Source: Carnegiea gigantea
Lineage: Eukaryota; Streptophyta; Magnoliopsida; Caryophyllales; Cactaceae
Direction: 5' to 3'
Assembly: GCA_029747015.1 (NCBI GenBank)
Contig: JAKOGI010001251.1
Span: forward strand, 51,001-115,000
Length of the DNA stretch: 64,000 nt
Shown here piece by piece: positions 47,812 to 59,404 of this stretch. The stretch's first letter is position 1; each line of letters begins with the position of its first letter. The translations under genes and the position numbers were made by a program. The notes beneath the pieces were generated by a model. The model was not told the origin of the DNA and did not search any database. It saw nothing but the letters and a program-made list of their open reading frames with translations.

Positions 47812-49522
47812 GTAATGGACTTATTATTCTGCAACTCTGTGTGTTTCAATTACTTTTCAATCAGTAAGTGACATGTAGTCAAGCATATTCACATGAGTTC
47901 CTAATGCATTGGTTGCCCCCTAAGCGGGTAAAGTCTCATATCTTAGCTTGTTTCTTCGCGTCTTTTACTCTTTCATATCCCAAAGGTGAAAGGACAGTCA
48001 AATACGTGGCTAATGACCTTGACTATCCTTTCTGAAAGAAACTAACCCCTATTAAATTTGTCGGCCAAACATATCAAACTCTCAGCTAGCATAGGAAGAG
48101 AGAGTATAGAGAAAGGAATTAACAACACACTTAAAGGTCCTAGAAATTCCAAACACATGAGTAAACCATTTTTGAATGCCCATAATCGCAAGGTTGACCT
48201 TATGTAAATCATAGATTGCCTCAGTGAAAAAGTTCTTTGCGTCACATCCCTCGACATTTCTTTATCCCGTCACTACTTGTCGAATCATGATTAACCACAC
48301 GTGGATGATTATTCTCAAGTACATTGTGTCATCGATACTCAAAGGAAACACATGACTTCCCCTTTCCTTCCTACAGTGCCAATTCTCAGTTCATAGGGGT
48401 TCTCAAGAATATCTTGAAGGTTACTAATGGTTCTTTTAATGAAAATGGAATAAGAAATATTTTATTTCCTTAATCAATTTTAACCCAAAAGTATTTCATC
48501 ATCAACTAACCTAGAGTATGGTAATAGTATTCTAATTAATACATACGGGATATCAAGAAGTACATACTTCTTCACATTCTCGTTGACTCTTATTAATTAC
48601 TCTTCTTCTCGATATATCCTACAAGGCTAGCCAGTCAGATGATGTGCTGCAAGCAACAGCTTAGATCATGGGTAATTCAATTCGTCATCCCTATCAAAGT
48701 AGTATTTGAAAGAAAAATCATTTGTCGTGAAAAAGATGTGTTAACGAATTTGCGTGTTTTGAGGGTTATATGCTGATGAAGCTTATGAACATTGAATATT
48801 GATTAAACACTAACCACCAGCAACTTATTAGACAGCCAATAGGTGAGCAATTCAATCAATGGAATTAAAGAAAAGGGATCAACCCTTCCAAAAGCAAAAA
48901 TAAAGTAGGCAATGGCTAATGAAAAGAAGGGACATCAGGCATATAACATGTCAGCCAAATCCCTCTGGAGACAAGGAATTCAAAAGTGTAAAGATTAGCA
49001 TATACATCCAAATGTTAGATACAAAAGAGAAACTATAGGCAATGACTTGGAGATTAAACAACTGACAAAAAGATGGGCCATGAATGCATTCTATGTGAGG
49101 ATGATAATTGAATAGCTAACAAGGTACGTTCAATGTGACCATGTAGGGACAACAAAATCAACTGTAGCAATGATCCCAGACAAGAGAATAAGAATTTTTT
49201 GTGATTTTATTATCGAAAAAAGATAATTCATTGGCGACGAGAATTTTAAGATAATTGCTCGAATATAAGTTATACTTATACCCAAGACAAAGGACTGGAA
49301 AGTTAAACCAAGAACTGAACATATGTACTTTTCCAAGTGGACTTCCAACAAATATTATGGTACGTGATTAGGAAATTGCAAGAAAGAAGAACGCTAGTCG
49401 TTTTTCATATGATCACTTAGAATCCATGCCATTGTCGCAATTGACGAATAGAAAGGCAGAGACAGGTATAATCAAACGTAATTTGAAGATTTGATCAATA
49501 ATATGGCTGGGATTAGATTATG
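47812..49522. other. Non-coding DNA between the two MITE copies
   Basis: No coding region or TE terminus can be supported. The ORFs at 48042-48257 and 49130-49351 (minus strand) are short and unrecognised. Base composition is closer to ordinary intergenic DNA than the flanking MITEs. Confidence 0.4.
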
Positions 49523-49525
49523 TAA

Positions 49526-51028
49526 GTGCATGTGTAGAATGGGAGGGAGTGGAAGGGGGGAAGGAGTGGGTGGGAGTGGGTGGGAGTGGGTGAGAGTAGT
49601 ACTTTTTTAGTTTTTTTAAGTGTAGGAAGGGGGGAGGGAAGGAGTGGGTGGGAGTGGGAATAAGTGTGAATGAGTGGGAAGGAGTTGAATGAAATAGTAA
49701 AATTGATTTAAGTTATGTATTTTTTTAGTGTAATCTTTTATTTGTGATATTAATTACCAATGATAAAAATTTTTTTAGACTAAAAAAATATTTTTTTGTG
49801 TTGACTCTAGTATGAAATATTGTTTCGTGCCGTTGTTAATTACCCCAAAAAATTGTAATTTTTGTTATTCGTGAACCAAATTATAGATGTATTTTTTTCA
49901 TATATTAACCAAATACAAACAATGAAAAAAATATACATATGTTTAGATCTTATTTTTTTCATTGGTAAATCCAAATTTACCAACTTTAACCAACTTCAAT
50001 CCATATCAAATTACTTCACGAACTTTAATAAAAAAATATCAATTTCAACCCACCTCAACCAACTTCAACCAACCTCAACATAGTTCAACTAGATCTGTGA
50101 ATGTCTGACCCGACAAGATAATACGACACGAACCCGATCCGAAGTTACTGAGAGAAACCCGAACCCGACCCGAAATTATTGAGAGAAACCCGAACCGAAC
50201 CGATCGACTCGAAGTCGATACAATTAGACCGTTTAGCATGAAAAACTATTATTTTTCAATTTAAAGCAAATCTAAGTCATTTTTAACACCGACACGAAAT
50301 TGACCTGTTTATTAAATGGGTCAACCCGACCCGACCCATTTCCCTGATCTAACTTCAACCTACTTCAACAAAAAAATACCTACTTCAACCCACTTTAATA
50401 AAAAATACAACTTTAACGTACTTCTATCAATCTCAACCAATTTCACCTATTTACCAACCTATATTTCCGAATGAAAAGAACATGCCCTCAGTACATGGAA
50501 AATAATCATTTGCAATTTGCGCGAAGAACTGCAATGAATTACAATGAACAAAAAATAAATCTATTACACATACAGCAACAACCCTCCGTGCTTTGGTGAC
50601 CTACAATAAATATGTCATAACCAACGCAAAAAAATTATTTAAGCATCTCTTTCATATACAGAATCAAACCTAAGATATCTATCTGTCACAAAAAACCAAC
50701 ATTTGCTTAACAAAGCAGAAAAAATTATTACTTTTTCAATATATATAACAAAAATTACGTCATCTATAATTTTCGGCATGACTAATAAACATTTTCATAA
50801 CATTTAAAAAATAAATAAAATTTTTTATAATTATTATCAGACTATTCGTATATACAATTATATAAATTATAAAAGTTTTTAAAATATAAAAAATATTAAT
50901 TATATATAAAAGTGAGAAAAAGTGAGTTAGAATAGGAAGGAGTAATATTTTTTTATAGGAAGGAGTAGGAAAAATAGGAAAAGAAGTGGGCGGGAGTGGA
51001 AATGCCAAAGTTTGTCGACAGGGTGCTC
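49526..51028 (-). mobile_element. MITE-like element copy B (opposite orientation), ends at the PPR promoter
   Basis: Its reverse complement aligns along its length with copy A, including the runs AATAATTTTTTCTGCTTTG and GCAAATGTTGGTTTTT. The left end GTGCATGTGTAGAATGGG follows TAA at 49523-49525. The right end is near GGGTGCTC at 51021-51028, less well defined. It carries the same nested GTTGAAG-rich core, here interrupted by the hAT element at 50090-50351. The gap from its right end to the PPR start codon is about 260 bp. Confidence 0.7.
50090..50351. mobile_element. Non-autonomous hAT-type element, 262 bp, inside MITE copy B
   Basis: The ends TAGATCTG and, on the complement, TAGATCAG are inverted partners. 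The flanking 8-bp duplication is AGTTCAAC (50082-50089) and ACTTCAAC (50352-50359), one mismatch. The interior is rich in CCCGACCCGAA-type repeats, as in the elements at 17893 and 54956. MITE copy A has no such insert. Confidence 0.85.
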
Positions 51029-51239
51029 TCAAACAAAAAAACAAAAAAAAAAAGAAAAAAAGTTCGAGATTGTCACTGCGCTTAGGTTGATCAGCGTCCG
51101 CTGCCTGCTCGAGATTGCCTGCTGCCGAGCTTCCCCCCGAGGATCACCCCGTCCCACTTCTCCTTCTGTCCAATCTCAGACCTCTGCTTCAATCTGTTTT
51201 CGTCATCTTCTTCTAAACCCCACAACCCAAACCTCCTTA

Positions 51240-51248
51240 AAACCCTAA
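51240..51248 (+). promoter_or_regulatory. Telo-box AAACCCTAA in PPR 5' region
   Basis: AAACCCTAA lies 41 bases before the PPR start codon. This element is common in 5' regions of plant genes for translation and organelle functions. A role here is an inference. Confidence 0.55.
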
Positions 51249-51268
51249 TCCCAATTCCTCAAAAAATT

Positions 51269-51292
51269 ATGTCTTTGTCAAGCCCAGCATGA
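51269..51292 (+). promoter_or_regulatory. Short upstream ORF overlapping the PPR start codon
   Basis: ATG TCT TTG TCA AGC CCA GCA TGA encodes seven residues. Its TGA overlaps the main ATG in the sequence ATGA (51289-51292). Such an overlap can reduce initiation at the main start or allow reinitiation. It matters only if the transcript starts upstream of 51269. Confidence 0.6.
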
Positions 51293-53712
51293 AGCTTGTT
51301 CGTCTGATTCAACGTCGCATTCTCAGGTCGTTCTCCTTTTCCACTTGCTTCGACTCGAGTAAGTTACTCACTGCCAAAAAGCCTGAATCGTTAACCAAAA
51401 TAATCTCCATCCTCGAGAAATCGGACCCCATTGAACCCGCCCTTGACCGGATCAAGAACATTATCGACCCCGACACTGTGTCGACGGTGTTTAGCCATCG
51501 GCCAAGCCTTCAATTGGGTTTTCGATTCCTTATCTGGGCAATGAAAAGGAAACGGCTGCAAACTTGGAAGTTGAATAATTACATTGCTGACATGTTTGTA
51601 AATGAAAACGGGGGGTTCGGCCTATGGTGGGACATCCTTGAGGAGCTTCGGAGATGCGGGATCGATATACCCTCTGACGCCTTTCTTGTATTAGTGTTGG
51701 GTTACTGGAAGGCCGGAAATGTGGAGAAAGCGATTGAATCGTTCGGTAAGATGAAAGAGTTTGATTGCAAGCCTGATGTGTATGCTTATAATGCGATATT
51801 GTATGTTATTGTGCAGAAAGAATTGCTTTTGTTAGGATTTGCTGTTTATAATAAGATGTTGAAGTTAAGTTGCTGTCCAAATATAGCTACCTATAGTATT
51901 TTGCTACAGGGTTTGTGTAAAAGCGGGAAGATGCAAGATGCACTCGAACTGTTTGATGAAATGACTGAGAGAGGGATATCTCCAAATAGTATAACTTATA
52001 CAATTGTGTTGTCGGGGTTGTGTCGTGCTAAGAGGGCTTATGACGCGGAAATGTTGTTGAATAATATGAAAAGTAATGGGTGTCATCCTGATGAGATAAC
52101 TTTCAATGCTGTACTAGCTGGGTTTTTCAAGTTGGCAAAGATAGATGAAGCTTTTGTGCTGTTGAACTCGTTTTTGAACCAAGGGTATGCCCTGGGGATT
52201 AATGGTTATAGTTGCTTAATTGATGGCTTGTTCAGAGCCAGGAGATTTGAGGAAGTAAACGAGTGGTTCCACAAACTCCGCAAGAAAAATATTTCTCCTG
52301 ATGTGGTGTTGTACACTATTATGATTCGAGGTTTTTGTGAGGCAGGACGGGTAATTGATGCTTTGAATTTGTTGCAAGAGATGACTGACCGAGGTGTGGT
52401 TCCTGACACTCAATGTTATAATGCCTTGATTAAAGGATTTTGTGATATGGGTCTCTTAGATGATGCTAAGTCCCTTAAGCTTGAAATTTCAAAGAACAAT
52501 TGCTTCCCCAACACCAGCACTTACACCATTCTTATATGTGGCATGTGCAGAAAAGGGCTGGTAGAGGAGGCAAAGCAAATTTTTCAAGAGATGGAAAAAC
52601 TTGGATGCTTTCCTTCTGTGGTAACTTTTAATGCATTAATTAATGGCTTATGTAAAGCAGGGGAACTTAAGGAAGCCTGCCTATTGTTCTGTGAGATGGA
52701 ATTAGGAAGAAATCCGTCTTTGATTCTTCGCCTTTCTCAAGGCATTGAAGGTGCTCTGGATAGCGCAAGCCTGCCAAACTTAGTTACAGGGTTGTGTGAG
52801 TCAGGATTATATCTCAAAGCCTATAGGCTTCTCACAGAGCTGGCACATAATGGGGTTTTCCCTGATATAATTACTTATAATACCCTCATAAATGGCATGT
52901 GCAAGAATGGGGACGTCGATGCGGCTTTTAAGCTCTTTAGAAAGTTACAGCTCCAGGGACAATCTCCTGATTCTGTTACCTATGGAACCCTTATAAATGG
53001 GCTTTACAGAGTTGGCAGAGAAGAAGAAGCCATAGCTGTGTTTGAGGATATGATGAAGAAAGGGTACTCACCAGGCTCTTCTGTCTACAAGTGCCTAATG
53101 ACATGGTCATGCCGCAAGGGGAAGCTTTCAGTGTCTTTTAGTCTGTGGCTGAAGTACCTTAGGAGTCTTAAGAGCAGGGATGATGAAGCTATCAAATTAA
53201 TTGAGGAACACTTCGAAAGAGGAAAGTTGAAGGAAGCAATCCAAGGATTGCTTGAGATGGACTTTAAGTTGAAGGAATTCGACTTCGAACCTTATACCAT
53301 ATGGTTGATTGGGTTGTGTCAAGCTGGGAGACTAGAAGAAGCAATGGGTATTTTCCATGTTCTTCGGGAGTTCAACATCACTGTCACTGCTCCAAGTTGT
53401 GTAAGGTTGATCGAAGGTCTCTGTTCACGAGCAAATTTCGATCTGGCTGTTGATGTTTTCCTCTATACTCTAGAAAGGGGATTGATCCTGAAGCGAAAAA
53501 TATGCAATGCCCTTCTTTTGTCTCTGCTACGTTCCCGGGACTACGCAAAGCTCGCTGTTAATCTTATTAGGAAAATGGAATATGTGGGTTATGATTTGGA
53601 TACTCACCTGTATCAGAGAACAAAGTCATTCTTGCAGAGTTATTTAAATGTTCATGAATCAGAAATGGTAGGACAGAATAATGTTGTGTATGAAATGGCT
53701 TCACCTGGATAA
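51289..53712 (+). CDS. P-class pentatricopeptide repeat protein, 807 aa
   Basis: A single open frame without introns, as usual for plant PPR genes. Residues 1-20 (MKLVRLIQRRILRSFSFSTC) are basic without acidic residues, fitting a mitochondrial targeting peptide. From about residue 129 come ten consecutive 35-residue P-type motifs to about 477, for example VYAYNAILYVIVQ (164), IATYSILLQGLCKSGKMQDA (199), VVLYTIMIRGFCEAGRVIDA (339) and VVTFNALINGLCKAGELKEA (444). A non-PPR spacer (480-492) and further, weaker motifs to about 740 follow. There is no E or DYW tail, so an RNA-binding, stability or processing role in an organelle is likely rather than editing catalysis. The pattern recalls Arabidopsis At1g79540, a memory-based match. 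The start is the first ATG giving the full targeting peptide; an upstream seven-codon ORF overlaps it. Confidence 0.96.
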   Translation: MKLVRLIQRRILRSFSFSTCFDSSKLLTAKKPESLTKIISILEKSDPIEPALDRIKNIIDPDTVSTVFSHRPSLQLGFRFLIWAMKRKRLQTWKLNNYIADMFVNENGGFGLWWDILEELRRCGIDIPSDAFLVLVLGYWKAGNVEKAIESFGKMKEFDCKPDVYAYNAILYVIVQKELLLLGFAVYNKMLKLSCCPNIATYSILLQGLCKSGKMQDALELFDEMTERGISPNSITYTIVLSGLCRAKRAYDAEMLLNNMKSNGCHPDEITFNAVLAGFFKLAKIDEAFVLLNSFLNQGYALGINGYSCLIDGLFRARRFEEVNEWFHKLRKKNISPDVVLYTIMIRGFCEAGRVIDALNLLQEMTDRGVVPDTQCYNALIKGFCDMGLLDDAKSLKLEISKNNCFPNTSTYTILICGMCRKGLVEEAKQIFQEMEKLGCFPSVVTFNALINGLCKAGELKEACLLFCEMELGRNPSLILRLSQGIEGALDSASLPNLVTGLCESGLYLKAYRLLTELAHNGVFPDIITYNTLINGMCKNGDVDAAFKLFRKLQLQGQSPDSVTYGTLINGLYRVGREEEAIAVFEDMMKKGYSPGSSVYKCLMTWSCRKGKLSVSFSLWLKYLRSLKSRDDEAIKLIEEHFERGKLKEAIQGLLEMDFKLKEFDFEPYTIWLIGLCQAGRLEEAMGIFHVLREFNITVTAPSCVRLIEGLCSRANFDLAVDVFLYTLERGLILKRKICNALLLSLLRSRDYAKLAVNLIRKMEYVGYDLDTHLYQRTKSFLQSYLNVHESEMVGQNNVVYEMASPG

Positions 53713-54947
53713 ATCGTGAGCCGCCAAGTCTTTCCGATGACAAATCTTCCATTAATTATAGCACTGAGCTTTGACTCATCCAAAAACAAAACACTGAGCC
53801 TTGCCAGGACTATAGAGGGTCTGGCAGTGCGGAGGAGACAAACAGTGAAATGTGTGGCAGTTTTTTTTCCCGATCTTGATTTCCTACTGTTATAGCCCCA
53901 GGACTGCAGAGACAGTCGTCTTGTAAAGGTGAGGTATTGGCAGTGTTGTGCTGGTCAGGCACCTCATCAATCTTACGATCTCTAGCATTGAAGAACATTG
54001 ACTTGAATGTCACTGATTGAGACAGTTTTGATATACTTGATGGACATCATAGTGTCCAAAATCGTGTACTTTATACCATTGATTCTGGTATCATGTGACA
54101 GTGGGTTAGTGGAGAGTAAAAAGATTGTCACATTGCTCAATTTTATGAAGGCTCTTGCCACGGATTTCCAAGCTGTTTTCTTTGGTGCATCGCTTGTATT
54201 GTGTGCTTAACTGTGCTGGAGGGATTTTCAATGGCCACCACTTCATCTCCTTCATGGCTGCCTTGTTGTCCTAGTCCAGCCTATTCAGATGGTAATCCTC
54301 GTCTTAGTTTCAAACACCTTGCTTTCACCCTCTCAGCAACAACCTCCCATTAACCCCTTTCCTCGAATTTAAAGCTGTGATAATGTTTTTCCTTTCGAAT
54401 AAATCCTTGTCCGACCCTTGGACGGCTCATCTTTAATTCTGTTATGTGTTTTACCAAGAGAATTCTGCAGGCAATGCAAAAAGCATGCAATGAACTGAAG
54501 TTAGCATAGCAACAGCCACCTCTCGTTTGACTTCACTAGATTAAAAGTTTGGGTCTGGTATGGCGTTTTTTGTCCTCCCTAGATTTTTGGAAACATGCAT
54601 AACTCCTGTCCTGTACAACTTGGGATTCAGACAAGCATATCATTATGAGATGACAGTTGCTGCTTTTTATTGAGGTACTTATAAACTGCGTTCACTGTGA
54701 TAACATGCATATTAGAGGGTTTAGGACAAGTATAGATTGGAAAATGGCATACAGTGTGAGCTCATCCTAATGATCGGCAAACTGGTGAGTAAGGAGAAAA
54801 ATGTATCTTCCATGAAGTTGAGTTGCAATGTAAACCTAGAAGCATTTTTGTGCCTGGTACTGTTTGTGGTTGGTTCGTTTACAGGTTACAGCATTATTTT
54901 GTTTTTTTCCTCATTTTTCTTTTTGTTTTTTTGGGGGGTGGAGGGTA
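53713..54947 (+). other. Downstream region of the PPR gene, 3' UTR and intergenic
   Basis: No further gene is supported. A polyadenylation-like AATAAA lies at 54398-54403, which would make a 3' UTR of about 0.7 kb. The ORFs at 54007-54210 and 54737-54958 are short and unrecognised. Confidence 0.4.
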
Positions 54948-54955
54948 GGAGGGAC

Positions 54956-56069
54956 TAGACCTGGCAAAAATTGACCCAACCAGAAAACACAAGAAAATTT
55001 TGGATTTTGAACACAATTTTCTCAGTCCGAACCCAAAAAACCTGCGAATTAGCACGTCAAACCCGACGTGAATCCGAACTCATCCACTTGACCCGAACAT
55101 TATATCCTTAGTTTTTGATTTTTCTCTAATTTATCCCTCTTAATGATGTTGGTTAGTCATTTTTATCAAATAGTTTAAAAAGACATTATATAACTATCGC
55201 ATTTATTTACAAATTAAACAACGATACCCTTCTTCTTTTCTTTTCCATTCTCTAAAAATAATATCGTACACAACTTTTAAATGAAAACATTTAAAAATGG
55301 GTATAAAATTGCATGAAATAACTATCTAATCTTTTAAAAAAAGTTAATTTAAAAGAAGACAAACATTAAAGATGCACAAGTCATATCATTATATACTCAG
55401 TTAAACAAATATGTCTAGTTATTTTTAAATTAATTACTTTGTAATAATTTAAATTTTTGATATTATAACTATAAGATAATATCTTGTACTTCTTTTATTC
55501 AATTTTATTTGATTTTCGTTCTAACTAGTCTTGAACTATGATATTAGTGGCAAGAAAACGGATAGCCATATTCGTATTGAGGTCAGTTCATTAATAAAGT
55601 TTTACCTGATTGCACATTGGCAGGTTAGTTAATAAAAATATTGAATTATTAAATAGGTTATTGACGGTTAAACTACTACAACCCATTGAAATGCTCTAGA
55701 CGGGCTACCCATAAATGACCAACCCACTATTGACCTTCTTTTAATGTACGGGTCGATCTACCCAAATCAAGTGGGGCTTGATTCTTTGCTCGCCCATACA
55801 AGATGTTCATATATTATAATAAAAAGTTTGAATATTTTTAATATTCTTTTGTACAATTATTATGTTTTTTATTGGATACTGACAATTTTGAGTAATAAAT
55901 ATGTAGAACTTTTGATCTTAAAAAAGAAAAATAACTCACAAGAAAGACGCTCTAAACTCGCTGGGTTGATGCGAAACCCGCAAAATCGAAATACACCCGA
56001 CCCTTATTTTACCTGAACCCAAATACACCCGACCTATCTTTTACCCGCATGCTTGAAGTGACAGGTCTA
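54956..56069. mobile_element. Non-autonomous hAT-type element, 1.1 kb
   Basis: A perfect 8-bp duplication GGAGGGAC flanks it (54948-54955 and 56070-56077). The ends are TAGACCTGGCA and, on the complement, TAGACCTGTCA. CCCGA-type motifs cluster within about 130 bp of each end (54970-55100 and 55970-56055), as expected for subterminal transposase sites. The interior is AT-rich with no transposase. Confidence 0.94.
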
Positions 56070-57874
56070 GGAGGGACTATCAGTTGCGTGATTACGGATA
56101 TATGTCTTGATTCTGTGCATATGTTGAGTAGTAATTCAATACGTAACGGCCAAAAGGCTTTTGCCACCCCAGATAAATTAAAGTGTGTTAACAAAATGGA
56201 AATTCTGCTCAGAGTGTTGCGAAGTCATTAAACTGTTTTTCATTGTATATATATGGACACAAGACTCTTAAGCAACATTTCTGCTCTGTTACTTTTGCAA
56301 CTAACATTTTTTGTCTTTTAGACTCGGATCTGAATGGTGAATTATTGCTGATATTTCTTTTGCTAAATTTGTTAACCATCATCTTTCTATCTTCATATTT
56401 GTTAACCATTTAACATGCTTTTCAAATTTAGTGTGGCAATGATATTTAGGACTGTTAATTAAACGGTCCAAACTGGACCGACCCGAAGACTAGGGTGGAC
56501 CGAACCGGACCGAGGGCATTCGATCTGGTCTTTTGTCTTTTTTCGGTCTTCGGTCTGGTCCGGGTGGCCCGAGAACAAATATGGAACCAAATTAAGTTAG
56601 GTTTTGTTTTTTTGGGGGGAGGGGGGGAGCACCAAACGCCCAGCCCCCACGCCACTCGCATTCTGCTGCCCTGCCCCTTGCCAGTCTCTCCTCATTTTTG
56701 GCGTTCGCATCTGTCTCCCTCTCCTGTCCAGCTCTTCTTTTCTGTCACAAGCTCATAGCCGCCAGCCGAAGGCGTCCTACGAGGGGCTCATCCCTTTCGC
56801 CTCCCTTTGTCTTTTTTGCGCCGTGCAACCCGAATATGCTCACAAGTCACACTCTATGCTTCAGTTCTTTATGGTAAATTGGTAAATGCTCATCCTCACT
56901 CTCCTCTCCCTTTCTCTCTGATTCTGAATCTAACACCCCCCGGAAATTAGACATTAATATTAAAAGAATTGGCGTAATGCCCATCATATTTCATTTGAGA
57001 TTGGATACTTAGATTTGGTTGATGGTTTATTAATTATGATTTGAGATTGAATTATGGTTATGAATTTATGAATTGATATTGCCTCAATTTCCCTTCTTCC
57101 CCCTTCGAGGTAGCCATGGAAACTTCCATTTCCCCACCCTCTCCTCAATGCCCTTCTTCACCCCCCGGAGGTGGTCATGAACTCTGGATTGATGGATTGA
57201 TTATATAAGATTATCAGATATGCAAGTAGAGTAGTTGATTAGGAATTGAAGATGTCAATAATTTGAGGTTATCATCATAAGGTTCAGCAAAATAATGAAT
57301 AGGATGAGGCCATTAGTTCAATAATCTGCTTAGTTACGGTATTGTGATGTCACATGTAAGCACCTAATTTAATTTAATATGCATAATCAGTGTAATAGTT
57401 CTACGTTCTAGCAATGCATTAACTCATCCACGTTGATTTTATTTGCATTTGGGCCAACTGAAGATTCGACTTTGGGTTTGGGCTTGTTATTTTCCTTATA
57501 CATAAGACGAGAAGGCGACAAATTATTTCAGCAAAGGGTTCATGAAGCCCATAAAGTATAAACTTAAATAGGCCATCTTGAAGATATCGACAATCCATAA
57601 TCCATAAGCCAATTGTTGCAAGGAGAAAAGTTGGACGAATTACAAATAATGCTAGCTTAATTTCTTATAAATGTGCGATATCATATAATTTTCAGCTATG
57701 AAACTATTTCTGTTTCAGATGTAATATTCAACTCAATTTCCGATTAGATTAGCAGTCACGAAGTCCCTTATGGCTTGTTCTCGAAATGTAAGTTTCATAG
57801 TTTGATTATTTAAAATAACAAGTTCTATATATATGGTGTTTACTTATTTTTTTTATAACTTGTTAATGCTAGAT

Positions 57875-58842
57875 ATTGAGCTCCAAATCCCAAAAAAAAG
57901 TTGTTTAGAAGTGGAAGAATCAGTTGATATGGATACCGATACTCCAAGTGAGCACCTAGTAATGATCCCATTGAAATTGAGGAGGAGGAAGAAGAGCCAA
58001 CTCAACGAGCACCAAAAAGCAAGAGTAAGGGGAAACAAGTTGCTAGAAAGTCTACTCAAAGGGAAGAGTGTTGATAATGTTTCGAAGAAATCAAAGAGAC
58101 TGACAAAAGACTGTTCGGTAAGTGCAACTATTGTGGTAAAATATATAAGGCCGACTCTAGTAAGAATGAAGTAAAGAACTTGAAAATCCATTTTCCAAAG
58201 CGTCCTGAAAACCCAATAATCAAAGACACAAAGTCAGTTAGTTTTTGAAAAGGATCAAAACAATGAGAGAGAAGCTAGATTGAAGGCATGGGTATTGAAT
58301 CCTCATGAGACAATGGAGTCTATAGCCAAAATGATCATAATTGATGAGTTGCCCTTTAGGTTTGTTGAAAGTATGGGATTTAGGTTAATGATGTCTGTTT
58401 GTTATCCTTCACTTAATATGTCGTCACGCATTACCATTATAAGAGATATTTATCACATATATGTGGATAAAAGGTAAAACTGAAAGAATATCTTACGCAT
58501 TCATGTCAAAAGGTGCATGTGACAACAGATGCATGAACTTCACTTCATAGGATTAACTATATGGTTATAACTGCCCACTTTATTGATAATGATTGGAAAT
58601 TGCATAAGAAACTATTGAATTTTTGTGCCATTTCTAGTCATGAAGGTGATGATACTGCTCTTGTTCTTGGAAAATGTTTAGAGGGTTGGAATTTAGCATC
58701 TAAACTATACACTATTACTGTTGATAATGTTGGGAGTAATAGCACTGCTTGTGCTACCCTTATTGGTGAATTTAAGCGACATGGTCATTTTCTTTTCTCT
58801 GGTAGAGAATTCTTACATGTTAGGTGTGTTGCTCACTGTGTT
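57875..58842 (+). pseudogene. hAT transposase N-terminal part (BED finger and core start)
   Basis: RLFGKCNYCGKIYKADSSKN (about 58110-58170) is a BED-type zinc finger, and NLKIHF keeps its His. RLKAWVLNPHETMESIAKMI and IDELPFRFVESMGFRLMMS (58280-58477) are the typical hAT block before the catalytic domain. YMVITAHFIDNDWKLHKKLL, TALVLGKCLEGWNLASKLYT, ITVDNVGSNSTAC and FLHVRCVAHCV (58558-58842) are the hAT catalytic first half. Several stops and frame changes occur, and the frame is then cut by the insertion at 58844. Confidence 0.92.
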
Positions 58843-58843
58843 T

Positions 58844-59351
58844 AAAAAAGTGCGCTCGAGGCGTGCCTAAACTCACAGAAGCCTGAAGCCCATCTTGTTT
58901 CACCTTGGAATGGGTTAGGCATAGCCCATTCTTAAAGCTCCTTTTCTGGGCTTCAGATCGAGGCGCAATGCCCGCAAAGCCCGCGCTTTATAGATCATAA
59001 CATATCATTTGGGAAAAAAAGAAAAAACCCTTTAGGAGCCTCTACCCCTCTTTTTCTTTATGGAAGCCTTTCAATCAAGATGGTACTAGAAGTAAACAAA
59101 GCATATTGCTATTGCTGTTTCCAACCTTGGTGACAACAACCTAGTAAGAGCTTTGTTCTCCTATCTTCTTTCAGACTTCCTTCTTCATCCTCCTCCTCAT
59201 CCTCCTCCTCCTCCTATGTTATTTGACAACCATGGAAGGTTTTCTTTGATCCCTTTTGGTTTTTTTTTTTTTTTTTTGGTTGGCTTCCAGGAGGTTGAAA
59301 ATGGGGCCTTTTACAGTGCTACAACCCTTGCTTTTCTCTTGTGCTTCTTAA

Positions 59352-59404
<53 letters not shown>

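Noticed and set aside
54007..54210. 67-codon ORF after the PPR gene
   Set aside because: No recognised domain, no conserved start context, and typical length for chance in this composition.
56495..56885. ORFs at the hAT left end
   Set aside because: They cover CCGGACCG subterminal repeats, a G run and CT-rich DNA; no domain.
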